Positions 24,701 through 39,700 of a DNA stretch of 64,000 nt are shown here, piece after piece. The stretch spans positions 434,001-498,000 of the forward strand of contig JAKTNV010000074.1 in the NCBI GenBank assembly GCA_022747635.1. The letters are read 5' to 3'. This stretch comes from Hetaerina americana. Taxonomy: Eukaryota; Arthropoda; Insecta; Odonata; Calopterygidae. The first letter of the stretch is position 1. Every line of letters starts with the position of its first letter. Under the pieces are notes generated by a model that was not told the DNA's origin, ran no database searches, and saw only the letters and a list, made by a program, of their open reading frames with translations. Made by a program: the position numbers and the translations under genes.

Positions 24701-27700
24701 TTAGAAGGTTACTTAGTTGACTTATATCTTATTCAAGATAATACAAACAGCAGCATGATAAAAAAAAGCTTTGATTGGAATGTTTACATACAGATGAAGG
24801 ATGTAATATCTTCATGCTAGGTATGGCTACACATTTTCCATTTAATGACAGTGTTCGACTATAATAGAGTAATAGCAGTATATCATGAGAACATTATCAA
24901 TTGTCTATTACAACATCCTATGTTTTCTTCCATGTCATACTGTGAAATTTTTCTGAAGTACCATAAAAAATTGATTATAAGATGAACATACCTTCAAATG
25001 GTCTTTCAAAATATACTGCTTGGTTTAGAATCAATGTTTCAACAAATTGGAGTATATATGAGGGCAAGGTTAAAACTTCTCGGCCTGACACAGATATGGC
25101 ATTCTAACCAGTGAAAATTGATGATACCTGCCTGGCTGCACGTTTCATTAGTTTGTAAAACAAGTTTCAACCTGTTCTTTAAAGTGATTTGTTTACACGT
25201 TTAGTTGCAGTAGATGTCTTTCATGTTATTTGTTAAAATAAATAAAAACTTGAACATCATGTAGTCATTAAATTATTTAATTTGGATGGATTAACCCCTA
25301 AGAAAATTCATCCCAAGTTGACATAAGTGTATGGGGACTCAGCTCATTCAATGCCAACTGTTAAAAGTGGGCAGCTGAATTTAAACGCCGTGACACGTCC
25401 CTCGAATATGACTAACATGACAACGGCCAAAAACAGCAACCAAACTGGAAACCATGAAAAAGGTGCACGATATCGTGTTGGACCATAGTCGAGTGAAGGT
25501 GAGTGAGATAGCTAAGGCTGTGGGGATATCGGAAGAAAGAAAGTGAAACATCTAGCACAAAGAATTAGGGATGTGAGAGCTCTGCGTAAGGTGGGTGCTG
25601 CATTCGATGAATGCCAATCAAAAGCAAATGCCCAAATGATTTTCACAGCAAGGTTTGGACTGATTCCAGAGGGAACAAACTGATTTTGTGGGGCAATTTG
25701 TCATCATGAATGAGACGTGGGTCAACCACTACACGCCAGCCATGAAACAGCAGTCATAACAGTAGGTTGAAGCCAGTGGTTCAGCACCAAAGAAAGTGAA
25801 GTCGATCGGCCTCATCCGCCGGAAAGGTCATGGCCAGTGTGTTTTGGGATACAAAAGGGATCCTGTTAATTGATTATCTTATAAAAGGCAGAAAAATTGC
25901 AGGCGAATAATACTCCAACCTTCATGACCAGCTGGATGCCAAAATTTGCAAGAAGATGCCTGGCTTGAAGAAGAAAAAAATTATCTTTCACCAGGAGTGT
26001 GCACCTACTCAAAAAGGTGTGTTAATGATGAGAATAGTACAGGATTTGGGTACAATTTGCTCAGCCCTCCCCCCTATTCTCATAATTTAGCACTCTCTAT
26101 CTGTTCCCAAATTTGAAATTTGTTTCTAAGCTCTTCGTATCCAATGAAAAAGTGAAGAGGACAATTATGGATGGATATTTTCACAGCCTTCCAGACTCAC
26201 TTCCTGGAAGTAATTCTGGTGTTGGAGAATAGCTGGACCAAGTGTGTTGAAGTTAAGGGAGATGATGTAGAGAAATAAAATCATTTTTAGCTTAAAATTG
26301 CAGAATTTCACTGCCAGGCCAAAAACCTTTTGCCTTACCCTCGTACTTATCACATACACCAGTGTGCAAATAAACTAAATTTGAAGGGATACAAATGTAA
26401 ATGAATTGAATAATTATTAAATAGGTTGGAAATACTACTTCTGTATCTCAATAATTGCTGTCTGAAATTAAAATTTTATGATACCACACTTAAATGTTAG
26501 GGCAAAATAGTTTTCCAACTTATCTTATAATTACAATGTGGATGAGTTTATGACTGATAACTTTTGATTGTCAATGGTGTTACATGTAAGGGTGTGTATG
26601 TAGTTTTCCCATGTATTTCTCTAAATTTAATATACGGATTTGACAGCTACATTTCATTGAAGTGTGTATTTTCATTTACATCTATCTATTATATTTCTGT
26701 TCATTGTTCTAATTTCAATTTCTCTATAGCTTTATTGGCCATGTTCTCTGTCACATGCTCGACTGACAGAAGAATAAATAAATCGATTGAAAATGATTAT
26801 ATACTTTAACAAAAATTAGTTAAGAAAAACAAAATCTCTATAAAAAAAGCACTACATAGAAAACTTGACAGAAATGTAGTGAACTAGTTCCTTCATATTA
26901 GTTACAAGTTGTGACTGCAATATATAGTCATGCTAAGCATCAGGGTCCACTCTTACTCTTCGTGAAGGAGGTAATCAGAGGACAGGGTAGTAAATAACAC
27001 ATCCTCCAGATTTCAGAGCAATGGCATCTGAGATAACCTTTCAAGAGGCCATAGAATAGCAGGTATTCCATCTCTAAATCCAATCTATAAGGACCCTACT
27101 CTAAGAAAAAAAAATCAAGGTTACCAACCTCCCAGGCTCAAAAAAATTTAGTGTACAGCCCTTACTAGGCTTCTAAAACTACATAGTGTTTACGTGACAA
27201 ATATTCAATCAATGTTTTCTAAATAATTTCTTTGAGTGCACACAAATTTTCAACTGCTCTCAAGGAAATGTAAATAGAATACGCCAGTTGCAGAATACAT
27301 AGATGCTTGCTTGGGTTACATTCATATGGCTCCATGCCTTACCTAACTCATCATAGCATGATTATATGTTTATAAGTTACTAAAGTAAATTATTTGTACA
27401 CGGCAGAAAATATTTTTATAGTTGATACCACTCAGGAAGGACTAAATGTCATATGCTATTCACATTGAGGTGGGAGGAAAGGGAATTGAGGTGAATTGGA
27501 AAAGAGATGTCTTTTATAGAGATCAATGGATAATTTAACTATCTCCATCTAAAACATTTCCTTGTTCTACTGCTCTGGCATTTGCCATCCAACTTTGGTA
27601 TTTGTCTTAGCCTTTCTTCTTATCCTACTGTAAGGGATAGGAATAGAAGAATTGACCAATTAAAAAACCACCTTTTGCATCCATACTGTCTCCACAAACC

Positions 27701-30700
27701 TCCTTCATGAAAAAAGGAAGTCTATAGAGATAGTATTGTAACTGTGTTTTCAATATCATCAAAGGTCATATTTAATAATACAACCTTTGATTAACTTTAC
27801 CCTGCGGCACAGCTCCATCAATGCTCATATGGAGCTGGACAAAGAACTGTAAGTGCCTATATGAGAGGCACGATGTGATTATTTCATGTTGATACAGTGT
27901 AGGGGAAGGGCTCATGTTGGGGAACCAGCAGACGTTTTTTTCTAGCCTTTCAAAACCACCCTACGCTGCATTCTACTGAAATCAGAGAAGGTCAGTGAAC
28001 CAGAATAGCAAATATGAAGAGTGGGAGGACAGGAAAGAGAGATGCTGAACGAAGACCAGGAATAGCTTCCATTATGATGTTTTCTCTGCTGTCTCCTACT
28101 CTAATTGAAACACCATGGCTGAAATGGGTATGTGAAGCATAGCAGCACATTACTATGCCAATGAGTAACAAAAATAAGGATGTGTTCAACAAGAAGAAAA
28201 AAAGTAGATGCACAAATACTGAAACATGATCGTTTGGAGGGAATGTCAAACAATATTGCCATGAGATTGAATTATGATTAACTCACATTTTTCCAAATTA
28301 TCTAATGTATAATTGAACTTTCAGTTTTGAAATATGATATGTTTGACTACCCAAATTCACAGCACATAAAAAACAAAACAATAATGAATTTTACACAATA
28401 TAAATCTAAAATCAGACATTTACACATTGAAAAATTGTGTGATAGAAATACCCTAACTTATGTCTAAAGGCTAACACCTAGCCTGAAGTGAAACAGCTAC
28501 AAAATGACATTCAGGTAATGATAACAAACTGGCCACATGGATATAACTCTCTGTCTCTACAAAGAATTCACATTACAACGTCAATGCCTTAATGAATTCA
28601 GAGGATGCGGCTTAGTAATCTATTAGGAGTAATATATTATCCACCTAACTAATCAGTGAATGAACTACTAAGAAAATTGCAATTGTAACTCAATTTAAGG
28701 ACATTGTTACATTACTAACAATTTACTATGCTATACAAAACAGAGAAGAGGTCAACAAACTGATCCTTAAATGTGATTAAACATTATGAAGTTACAAAAT
28801 TACAAATCAAAACTTCATAACATCATGCATTTTTAATATTTTATGAGCATGCTGAAATTGCTATTTAATTGATTTCATGAAACAACAAACTACAAGTTGA
28901 TCATACTAGATATTTCCCTTAAAAATTTGTATTGCCTAACCGAAAAACATTGATACTACTGCACAATCATGCCAAAAAATATGCAAATTAGGTCAATACA
29001 CATTTATACCACTCTAGACTGCACCACTGCAAATTAAACATTCCAATACTGGTCAGGAGGAAACTAGAAACCTCTTAAAAATATATAGACTTGAAACTTT
29101 TAATCTGAAATATGGTCATTGGAATTATTTGAGTTCCTAAATTGATAATTACACTGAATTTAGCAGCACCCTTTTGAGGCAGAAGAAGCAGTCATAAAAC
29201 TGCCATATTAATGAAAAAAAAACTTTCATACGATTTAGAGATCACAGGCAAAAATGGTCTTCTAACATTCACCCTTGCATTTTGCATACATAATTCAAAT
29301 ATATATACAAAAAATTCAGAGGCATTTAGAGTTGCATTTTGTAAAAAGCATGAGGAAATTACTCTAAGAATTTGTTAGACATTTAAAAATAACAAAATAT
29401 AGGCTATTGAAATATTTTGCGAACTTTTTTCAAATAGTCAATATATCTTGATTTGAAAAGCAGAGCAAGGACGACGATAGATTATTTAATCATTTTCAGG
29501 AGGCTCAATTAGAAAGAGAGAGGGCAAATCCTCAAAGACGACAAAAATGACATGAGGGCAAGAGATAATGATGCTCCCTCATGAATTTTAAAATGGTGTG
29601 AACATCACCTTCATAAAACATAGCCGAAAATTTACCATTCAATTCAAATATTTTTTATTTCAAGCCACTAATACTTTAATTTCCTGTCTTTTTATTACTT
29701 TGAATCACTACAGCTTATTTTAAAGTTTACTGAGTATATCTCTTGTAGATTTGGTGAAAATTCTAGGCAAGTGTAGTGAAATTAATTCTTAAAGGGTGAA
29801 TCTATGCCGAAGAATTGCATCTAAAAAGGACTAGTAGGTGTAAGCGTCTGCAGGCTATTATAACAACCCTATTCCTTTGTCCCTTGCCTTTCCCTCACAT
29901 CTTGCTCCCCTCTTTTTTGCTGCCTTTCCACATACTGGAAGAGCAAGGAATTTAATCAGAGCTATTCAACAATTAAAATGTATGCATTTCACAGGATGTG
30001 ATGCTGAATTTTAAATATTAAACAGACAATTTTCATGAGGGTTTCTACATCGAGAATACATCTTTTTTCATGAACATGTAAATTTAATTGTAACTTTTTG
30101 AAGTAAGCCCACAATCCAACAAAATACTGAAATTTTGAAAAATAATTAAATGGAGATTTTCCCAAAAATATACTTCTTTATAGCATTCCATTTTTATTGT
30201 TCATGTCCAAATTGTTCTTTCTTCATTTTCCCATTTTTTTGCTGGGATGCAGTACATACACTTGAACATCTTTCAATGTTTCAATGGGGAAATTGAAAAT
30301 CTTTCATTTGATGATGGTATCCATTTTTGATGCTTTTACAATTGCTAGTGAAAAGAGATTAAAAATCTTCATCTACTTGCTTTAAAACTTTCAATAGAAA
30401 AGTGAAAGTGGCATGCCTGCAGGCCTCAAATTTATGCAATTGTGCAGTGTTCTCAACTATTACAACACACTTCTATCAAGTAAATTAATAATTAAAATTA
30501 TACATGGAACTTTAACATGTAATTTCACAAAATGCACTATGAGAATGAGAATTCTGTGTTATTGAGAGTTTACTACAACCAAAATAATGACTGACTTAGC
30601 TCATCATAATTTCTACCTAAAAAAAAAGATTTGCTGCAATCTCTTCATTTGACCACAATGCAACCTGTTCTTAATTATCATACAACTCTTATCAAGTGTA

Positions 30701-33700
30701 AGAAGCATGGTTCCTCAGTTTCCACCATCGATTTTGTGTTCAGTTAATGACATTTATACCTAATTTCTATCTGACATCCTCAGGATATCTCTACAACCTA
30801 AAGACAACATCCGGAACGGTGGTAAACTGTTGTCATCTCAATACAATACACACTGTGGAACAACTATGCAGCCTTCACATTTCAACACCACAAAACCATT
30901 TGGCCAACCTTTAACAGAATAACTTCTACTAAAATGATAATATTTCTTTCCAAGCTAAAATATTTGACTATATTCCAATAAAAATTCGTTTGCCATCAGT
31001 TCAATATTCTATAGTTATTCAAATTCATTAATACAGCAAGCCAACAAAAAACAAGCACAGCAAAAAAATACAAGAAACAAAGTTGAAGAAGTTTGAAGTT
31101 CAAGCAATTAGCATCAAATAGGAAGTGGCAGGCATTATCAAGGAGGTCCCTTATTCTACTACATCAATTTGGGATTCTCACCTACAGTCATGTCAGGAAG
31201 TTACGGTTTGAGCTAACAATTGCATCCACAGAATAGCCTAAGGGCAATTTCATTAAAAAAAGAATATAATGCCAAGGTACGAAGAGAACTGTCTACTAGT
31301 ACAAACCTGGATTTGCTTTATTAAAGCAGACTCTACACTAGACGATTCCCCCTCATCCTCTGCCGTTAGATTATTACCCCCAATACAAACGTACAGCTCC
31401 CTCTGGGGACCTTGCACATTTATGCTCCCACTAACAACACTATTTGTAGACATAGGAGAATTTGGGCCACTGTGACAAGTTGACACAGGAGTTGAATCAT
31501 TGATAGTAGGGCTGGCTGAAGTGATGGGTGGGGAATGGACGGTGGTTGATGGGGACGGAGGTTCAGGCGATGGTATGCTGCCAGTGGGACCCACATTTGA
31601 TTTATTCGGCCTTGCTTCAGAACTGGTGCTCTTTGATCCTCCGCCAACATGCTGTTGGTTCATAGTTGACGTCACTGCCTGCTGGGGAGCCAATGGGATT
31701 ATCTGGTTTCCCACTTGATGGTAATACCGAATGGTAGGTGACTGCGAAGAGGAGGAGGAAACCTGTAGTAAAGCAAGACAGGAGTGCTGAAGGAGAGTGG
31801 AGTTGAAAATTCATTCATCTAAAGGGCCTAAAAGCACATCGAATCTACATAAAACTAAAATAATTATGTAATAATCAAAGGACCTTTATATAATCCTAAG
31901 CTTACTGCTTGCTCTCAGACTAATTATGTATTCTTATCACTGGATTAAGCCCTCAAAGTAAACTAAGCAAGAATTACCTGCTCAACTGCTTCCTACACGA
32001 AATTCAAAATTTCCTTTTTCTTCCTGGGTAACCAGAAAATTTAGCTTATGATAACATCAGGGCAATAAAATCCCACTTAAAAATATTTACTAAAATTGAT
32101 TTTTAGGAGCCACTGCAGTAAAACATTTTTCACTTTCAGCAGCCAAAAAAATCTAAATTTTGATTTCTTTGTCATTACCATGCTGAAATAAAACTTTTAG
32201 GACCAGGAAAATACATAATTAAATCAATGTTTTATTATAAACAAGGTTAACTTTGATGAAAAAATATAATTTTCATTGAAAGCCAATTCAGAAGGGGAAA
32301 AGTAGTGAGCAACTACTATTGGAAACACTGTGAAACATACTGAATAAATGGTCAGAAAAAGAGATCATTAAAAATATCTTAAAGATAAATAGGGTTCTTT
32401 ATAGCTGTAATATATAATTTCACATAACATACTAAATTTTGGTAAAAATGCTGCATAACAAACTGTTGAATGTAGGAACTCTACTAACAGCTGTAATCCC
32501 TCTCATGATTAGTAAAAATGCAATATAATTCCAGTTATAGTTAATTACAAGCAGAAATTAGATTGCCTAATTATAAAAATAGTTGCTTACACAGCTATGA
32601 TGAAATGAAGTCATTTCTGGTATACTTTTTATACATATATACTGTGAACATCTCTCTCCAAAAGTATGATCCTTCTTCAATGAGCCTGAATATTTTTTAA
32701 AGCTTTTTGATTATCATGAATGAAAAAGCTTTTGCCAGCTTTGCTAGCAGGTGATAGAACACTTAAATGTTGGTACCCTCATAAACAGTTTTTGGTACAC
32801 TTGAATTTTTTACTCCTACATCAAAATTTCCTTCTTAGCACAGTTATGGCCTCAAATAAAAATGATATCCTTACGATAAAAATACACGATTCTATACAAA
32901 TCTGCTCCAACTAAGTTTTTCTATACCATGTAATTTTCGCATAAGGTTATTCAGAAGTTTTTCAAAATGCAATACCTTTTATATTGCCATTCAAGACCAT
33001 GGAATTTTGTATGAGTAACACTTTATATGCTTCCTATGAATAATTTCCTCACAAATAACAGTTCATTACATTTATAGTGGAATTCTAATTCTGTTACTAT
33101 GAAACATGAAAGTCAAGTTTTTGGATTGCTGTTCTTTCGAAACTTTAAGTTTGTAGCACTGCCTCCTTACTTTATTATCAAAAAAGGCACAGTCAAGAGA
33201 AGTCACCAAAAGATATGCAGCTTGCAGGAGCTTCCGAATGTGATGTAAAACTATCTTCAAGGATACAGGGTTAGAAATTTCTTTCTAGACCGATGTGACA
33301 GACAAAAAGGAATCCGTTTGGAATTATAACAATGATCAGTAACTAATGTACATCACGATTCCTGAGCTTTTACTTTTGGTGTACACTACACACTTCTTTG
33401 TTGATTTAAGTTGTCAAAGAGCAGTGAAACAGCAATTTTACGTTCACTATTTTAGATAGCAGTTCTGTATTCATATGTTATCATTACTTACATTTCAATT
33501 TCAGTAATTTAAGAAATTTAGAATTCCTCAAGGGTAATAAATAAAATACTATTTCACAATGATATACAGGATAATGGGCTAGTCTGGAATTTCAAAGTCA
33601 GTCCTTCCATTTTATCCATAGACAAATGGAATATTTTAAATAAATGATTAGTACCTCAATTTTTCTTTAGGGGGAATTGCAATTTTTGAGCATACATTGC

Positions 33701-36700
33701 TAATTTAAAAATATAATTTCTTAATTATTACATATTACATTATGTTATTAAGGATGAAATTCTTATGATACATCGCCACATGGCATTTTGAAGTAAAAAA
33801 ACTGTTAGAGAGATGCTAATCACCAATTATCTTTTCGGAAGTAAAGCAAACTCTTGATTATTTGTGCTAATGGATGCATGATAAAGCATGGATAATCAAA
33901 AAACATGGAAATGGAAACACATGGAAAATATGGTCATGATATAAATGGAAACTCTCCTTTTTAATTATGTGTTATTAATTTCATTTTTTTGCAACGGAAA
34001 GTATATTTTTTCCATTTTTCAGCCCTTTTATAAAGGAGGAATTACAGTTTTACAAGAACACTAAACTATCATAATGTGAATAGTGGAATATTTGACCCCA
34101 TAAAGCTAAACCAATCATGTAGCCAGGAAGAAAAAAATGATGAGCGAAGGACGAATTTTTAAAATGATTGCTAATACCTATTCATATTCATCATTTGATA
34201 TCGATTGAAATAATGTATTGTAGATAGTTAATGACTTCTTGCATAGTAAAACTATGTGTTTGCTTGCCTTAAAGGACAATATGTAACTCTCAGATAACAA
34301 TGTATGTAACAACAATACATGTGAATGAAACCATAATGGAAATTATGGAGAATTCAAAAATGTTTAAATTAAAACATTAAATACTACTGATAACTTTTCA
34401 TTTTGTGAAATTGAAAGCTTTGAAGAAAGCAGAAATATTTCAGAATTGTATTTTTTAATAAGTATATTGAATTTCAAAAGCATTTAACTATCATTAAGGT
34501 TTTAACTTAAATCAAATTCAAGGTGCTGGGAGGAGAGTAGCTCTAATAACCTGCAAAATCCACACACATATAGTCAAGAGTTTACACTATATATTTTTTG
34601 TTGCACACTTAATACCTCAGGTAGATTGAAATTGATCCAATATTAATATAATTACAAACATTTTCTAGCTTAGGAATTCAACATGCAAAGAGACTAATAT
34701 TGCCAACCTTCATGTGCATTGACACATTTTTGCACTGGCATTACTTTTCGTCCATTGATAAAAATAATAATTCATTGATAATGCAACAGTCTTAATGCTA
34801 CTTGTAAGTATATGGTTTATCTTAAAAAATTACAGAAATAACTTCAAAAATACAGAAGGAAGATTTACCAAGCATCTTCCAATATCAAACTTTTATCAGA
34901 CTTTACTTCACTGTACTTCTTCATACAATGGAATAATAAAAATAGTTCCTACCAACAATTTTATTTCTTCTTCCATGACTATGGTTAAAATGAGTTTTTT
35001 ATAATTTTTAACATATTTTCAACACTTTTGATCCAACTGCGAAAAACAAAACATAGGCCATGGATGTAGAAATAGAATTTCTGGTCGGGAATATGCATCT
35101 TTTTTATTATTCTTCATAATCTCTTCGATACTCAATTGAATATTGTGATAAGACATTCAACATTCCTTGAATGATATACATCTGCTAAATTAATTTAAAT
35201 ATTTGAGACTTAACACACATTTCCTAATTATGTGACTAAGGTCTTACCCTTCAAACTTTACGAAAGTATACAAGGTTGTGCAAGAAGTTATACAGTCTTT
35301 CTGAAGTAGCGAAAGAAGGTCAACCATTATAATCAACTACATTGTATCACCAATACAAAACAGGCTCTAAAATGACAACCTATACTCACTGGTTGTCTAG
35401 GAAGGCTAGCCAGACATGTGGTGTGGGAGGAACCAGCCTTTAATCTCTTACCACCACTGGAATTTCCAACTGATCCACCATTCAGAGAGGTTGAGGATTG
35501 ATCAGAGGAAGAGGAAGGGGTCATGGGATTCTGCGGAAAAGACAGGTAGTAGAGTTATGGATGCAACCATAGTAGGTACATGTGGAATCAAATTTTATGC
35601 ATTGAGAACTCCAAATCAATCGTAATTCATTGTGCAAAGTACATAGTAATAAAAAGGATGCATTCAATAGTTTACCTATTAATACACATAAATTCACATA
35701 CATACTATGATAAGACATTGATATAATAATAACAAATAAAATAGTTACTGCTGTAAGTTGATTGAATGACCTGTGCTTTGAATCAATTTCATTTGTGATT
35801 CTTAAATTTGTTAACTATTTCTTTGTATATTTGCGGTAGCAGAGCTCATGCATATCCAATGCTCTAATAACCCAACAATAACCTAAAATGCTATAGGTAT
35901 CCACTCATGACACAAGAACCCTAGAGGTAATCCATAATATAGGAGATGACAGGTTAGTTATTTGGAATTACTTACACATGGTATTTCTAATTACAATGAA
36001 ACCTGGTGATTTGGACCCCCTTTAATTCAAAATATCATATAATATGAAGCTAAGTAGTTCCTGACCAAAACATAGGACTTGCATGCTTATTAGTGTGGGT
36101 AAATGAAATACAACAATGGAATTGAAAGCTATAACCTTGCACCACAGCTGAAATGAATATAGTATATTTTAAAATCTTTCCTCTATGGATATCTACATGA
36201 AATGTTTGCATATACTACCTTGATCAAAAAGTTCCCGGAATAACCACCGTGTGGCGCTCCCATCGTTCCGATTTGAGTTCTGTTTTTTTTGTTAAATTGG
36301 TACATCTGTTGTTGATATTCCCTTTAAATCTTAGTGTCATAACTTGACATTTGCAAAAGTTACGTAGCCAAGAGTACATCTATCTCTGTGTGTGTTGGCG
36401 ATTTTTTACAATTGCAGAAATGGATTTAAATTTTCAACAACGAACTTGTATTAAATTTTGCGTAAAAAACGGATTTAGTGGCGCACGGACGTTGGAAATG
36501 TTGGAAAAGTGTTTCGGCAACGATTCTCTAAAAAAAACGGTCGTTTACCAGTGGCACGAGCGGTTCAGAAGTGGTCGTGAGTCAATCGAAGATGATGAAC
36601 CTGGCCTGGCCTAGAGATGGTGGTAGTTGTTTGAAAAATATCATTGTATTAGAAAGTATGCAATCTAGAAAGCATATGTTTCAAGCGTGAAGATGCTACA

Positions 36701-39700
36701 TTGATTAGTATTTGTTTGGCAGCCATCAATAGTGAACATTTTCAGTGAATTTGTGAAAATTGAGAAAATTGGTCATCGTTACATGATACAATACTTGAAA
36801 GGCCTAAGCCCAACCAATATAAAAGCTGAACTGTATTCTACTCTGGGTGAGTCTGCTTCTTCATTTACAATAGTAAAATATTGGGTGGCAGAGTTTAACC
36901 GAGGCTGTACGAGCTGTCAAGACAAGCATCACATTGGTCGACAAAATGAGGTGATGACTCCAGAAATGGTGAAGAAAATCCAAAAAGTGACACTGACTGA
37001 TCACTGACTGAAAGTGCCCAAGCTAGCAGACATAGCACGCATTTCAAAAAGTGTGGTACATTGCATATTTACTGAAATTTGGACATGAGAAAGCTGTGTG
37101 CAAGATGGGTGCCACGTTTGCTCACACTCAAGCAAAACCAGTGTCGTGAAGATGTTTCACTTGAGTGTTTAACGAAGTTTCACACCAACAAAGCGGAATT
37201 TTTGGGCAGTTTCATAACCATGAATAAAACATGGGTCCATTACTTCACACTCGAGACAAAAGAATAATCAAAACAATGGATTCTAAAGGGAGAACCAGCT
37301 CCAAAGAAGACGAAGACCATTTCATCTGCAGGCAAGGTCAAGATGTCGGTTTTTTGGGATGCGCATGGGATAATTTTCATTGACTTTCTTGAAATGGGGA
37401 AAAACTATCAATGGCGAGAATTATGCAAATTTATTGAAACATTTGAGCGAAGAAATCAAGCAAAAGCGGCTGCATTTGGCTGAGAAGAAAGTGTTGTTTC
37501 ATCAAAACAATGGACCAGCAAACATCCATCATTGCAATGGCCAAAATTCATGAATTTAAGTTTGAATTGCTACCTCATGTACCCTATTCGCCAGATTTAG
37601 CCCATTCAGATTATTTTATGTCGCCAAACTTGAAAAAATGGCTCAGTGGTCGAAGATTTTCTAACCGTGAAGAAGTGATGTTGGCAGTTAATGGCTATTT
37701 TGAGGAGCAAGACAGTTCTTACAACAAAATGGTATCAAACTCATTGAACATTGCTGGGAAAAGTGTATAGAGCTGAAAGGAGATTATGTTGAAAAATAAA
37801 TACATTTGTTTCCAAAATTTTTGTGTTTTCTTTGTAGGGTTGGGTACTTTTGGGATTACCCTCATAGTAGAATTTTGGGAGTAAATAATTAATCCATTGT
37901 GCATTTGCTCTCAATTTATATTAACACACTCAATAGCAACATGAAATACTGACTGAAATACTAATAATACAAAAGGGAGCATTATATTAACATTGATTTT
38001 GTTATCTACACACATTTTTTGGCTTTTGACTAATATAGGAGGGAAAGGTGAAAATTTCTCGGCCTGACAATGAAAAACTGAGATTTTAAGTAAAATATGA
38101 TCTTATTTTTCTACATATACTCCCTCAACTTCAACACACTTGGTCTAGCATTTCTCCAACACCAGTATTCCTTCAAGGAAGTGAGTCTGGAAGGCTGTGA
38201 AAATATCCATCCATAATTGTCCTCTCCACCTCTCCACTGGATGTGAGGCGCTTCCCAGAAACAAATTTCTTCAAGTTTGGGAACAGATGGAGGGGGCTAA
38301 CTTATGAGAATATGGGGAGGGCTGAGAAAATTGTACCACAAATCCTGTACTTTTCCCATCATTAACACACCTTTGTGAGTAGGTGCACTCTCCTGGTGAA
38401 AGATGATTTTTTTCTTCTTCAAGCCAGGCCTCTTCTCACAAATTTTGATATCCAGCTGGTCATGAAGGTTGAAGTATTATTTGCCTGCAATTTTTCTGCC
38501 CTTTATAAGGTAATCAATTAACAGGATCCCTTTTGTATCCCAAAACACACTGGCCATGACCTTTCTGGCGGATGAGGCTGATCGACTTCGCTTTCTTTGG
38601 TGTTGAACCACCGGCTTCCACCCCCTGCTTTGACTACTGTTTCGTCTGGCATGTAGTGGTTGGCCCATGTCTCGTCCATGGTGACAAATTGCCTTAGAAA
38701 ATTGGTTTGTTCCCTCTTGAATCGGTCCAAACATTGCTGCAAAAATGGTTTGTCCATCTGCTTTTGATCGGCATTTAGCAAATGCGGCACCCTCCTTACA
38801 CATCCCTAATTCTTTGTGCAAGATGTTTCTCATCCTTTCTTCCGATATTCCCACAGCCTTAGTTATCTCACTCACCTTCACTCGACTTTTGTCCAACAAG
38901 ATATTGGGCACCTTTTTCATGGTTTCCGGCAGAGTTGCAGTTTTTGGCTGTCATCACATGGGTCATCTTCGAGGGATGTACGACCACTTTTTAATTCAGC
39001 TGCCCACTTTTTAAGATTGACATTGAAGGAGCTGACTCCCTGTACACTTTTCTCAACTTTGGATGAATTTTCTTAGCGGTTAATCCATCCAAAACGAAGA
39101 ATTTTATGACCGCATGATATTCAAGTTTTCTATTTTAACGAAAAACACAAAAGACGTCAACTGCCACAACACGCGTACACAAACTGCTAGGGAGAACAAG
39201 TCTAAAATTGTTTTACAAACTAATGACATGTGGACCCATGCAGGAATTATACATTTTTGCTGATTGGAACACCAAACACCACAGCCGACCCCGGTGGCGG
39301 CGGGGTAGTGTCCTCGTCTGCCATTCCAAGGGTCGCGGGTGTAAATGTGACCATTGTTATCGTTGTTAATAGTTCGATGTTAAGGCCAAAATGTGCTGTT
39401 TTTGGACTTATACTGAATAAATAAATAAAATCTGTGCCAAGCTGAGAACTTTTCACCTTACCCTCGTACAACTGAGTGCAGGACTTTCTTAATATATTTT
39501 ACATTTTACCAGTTGACTACTAGTTGTCTGGATGAAAGTATATAATTTTAACTCTACTTTCTCCTTTAGTCAGTGGATTAGGTTGAAAGTGAAGACAATA
39601 TAAGTGCTCTGTTAATGCTAGGCTCTCAGAAGGTAAGTAGAGGCAGCGCAATATTTGTGAAGTTAAGGTGGACATTATAATGAGTAATAAAACCAGAGTT

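Larger units (their letters stand above)
23232..31306 (-). other. BICRA intron, 8.1 kb
   Basis: Holds a short LINE-like tail at 23905-23970 and a mariner at 25059-26343. The remaining part, including 26.4-31.3 kb, is AT-rich with no coding or repeat signal I can name. Confidence 0.65.
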
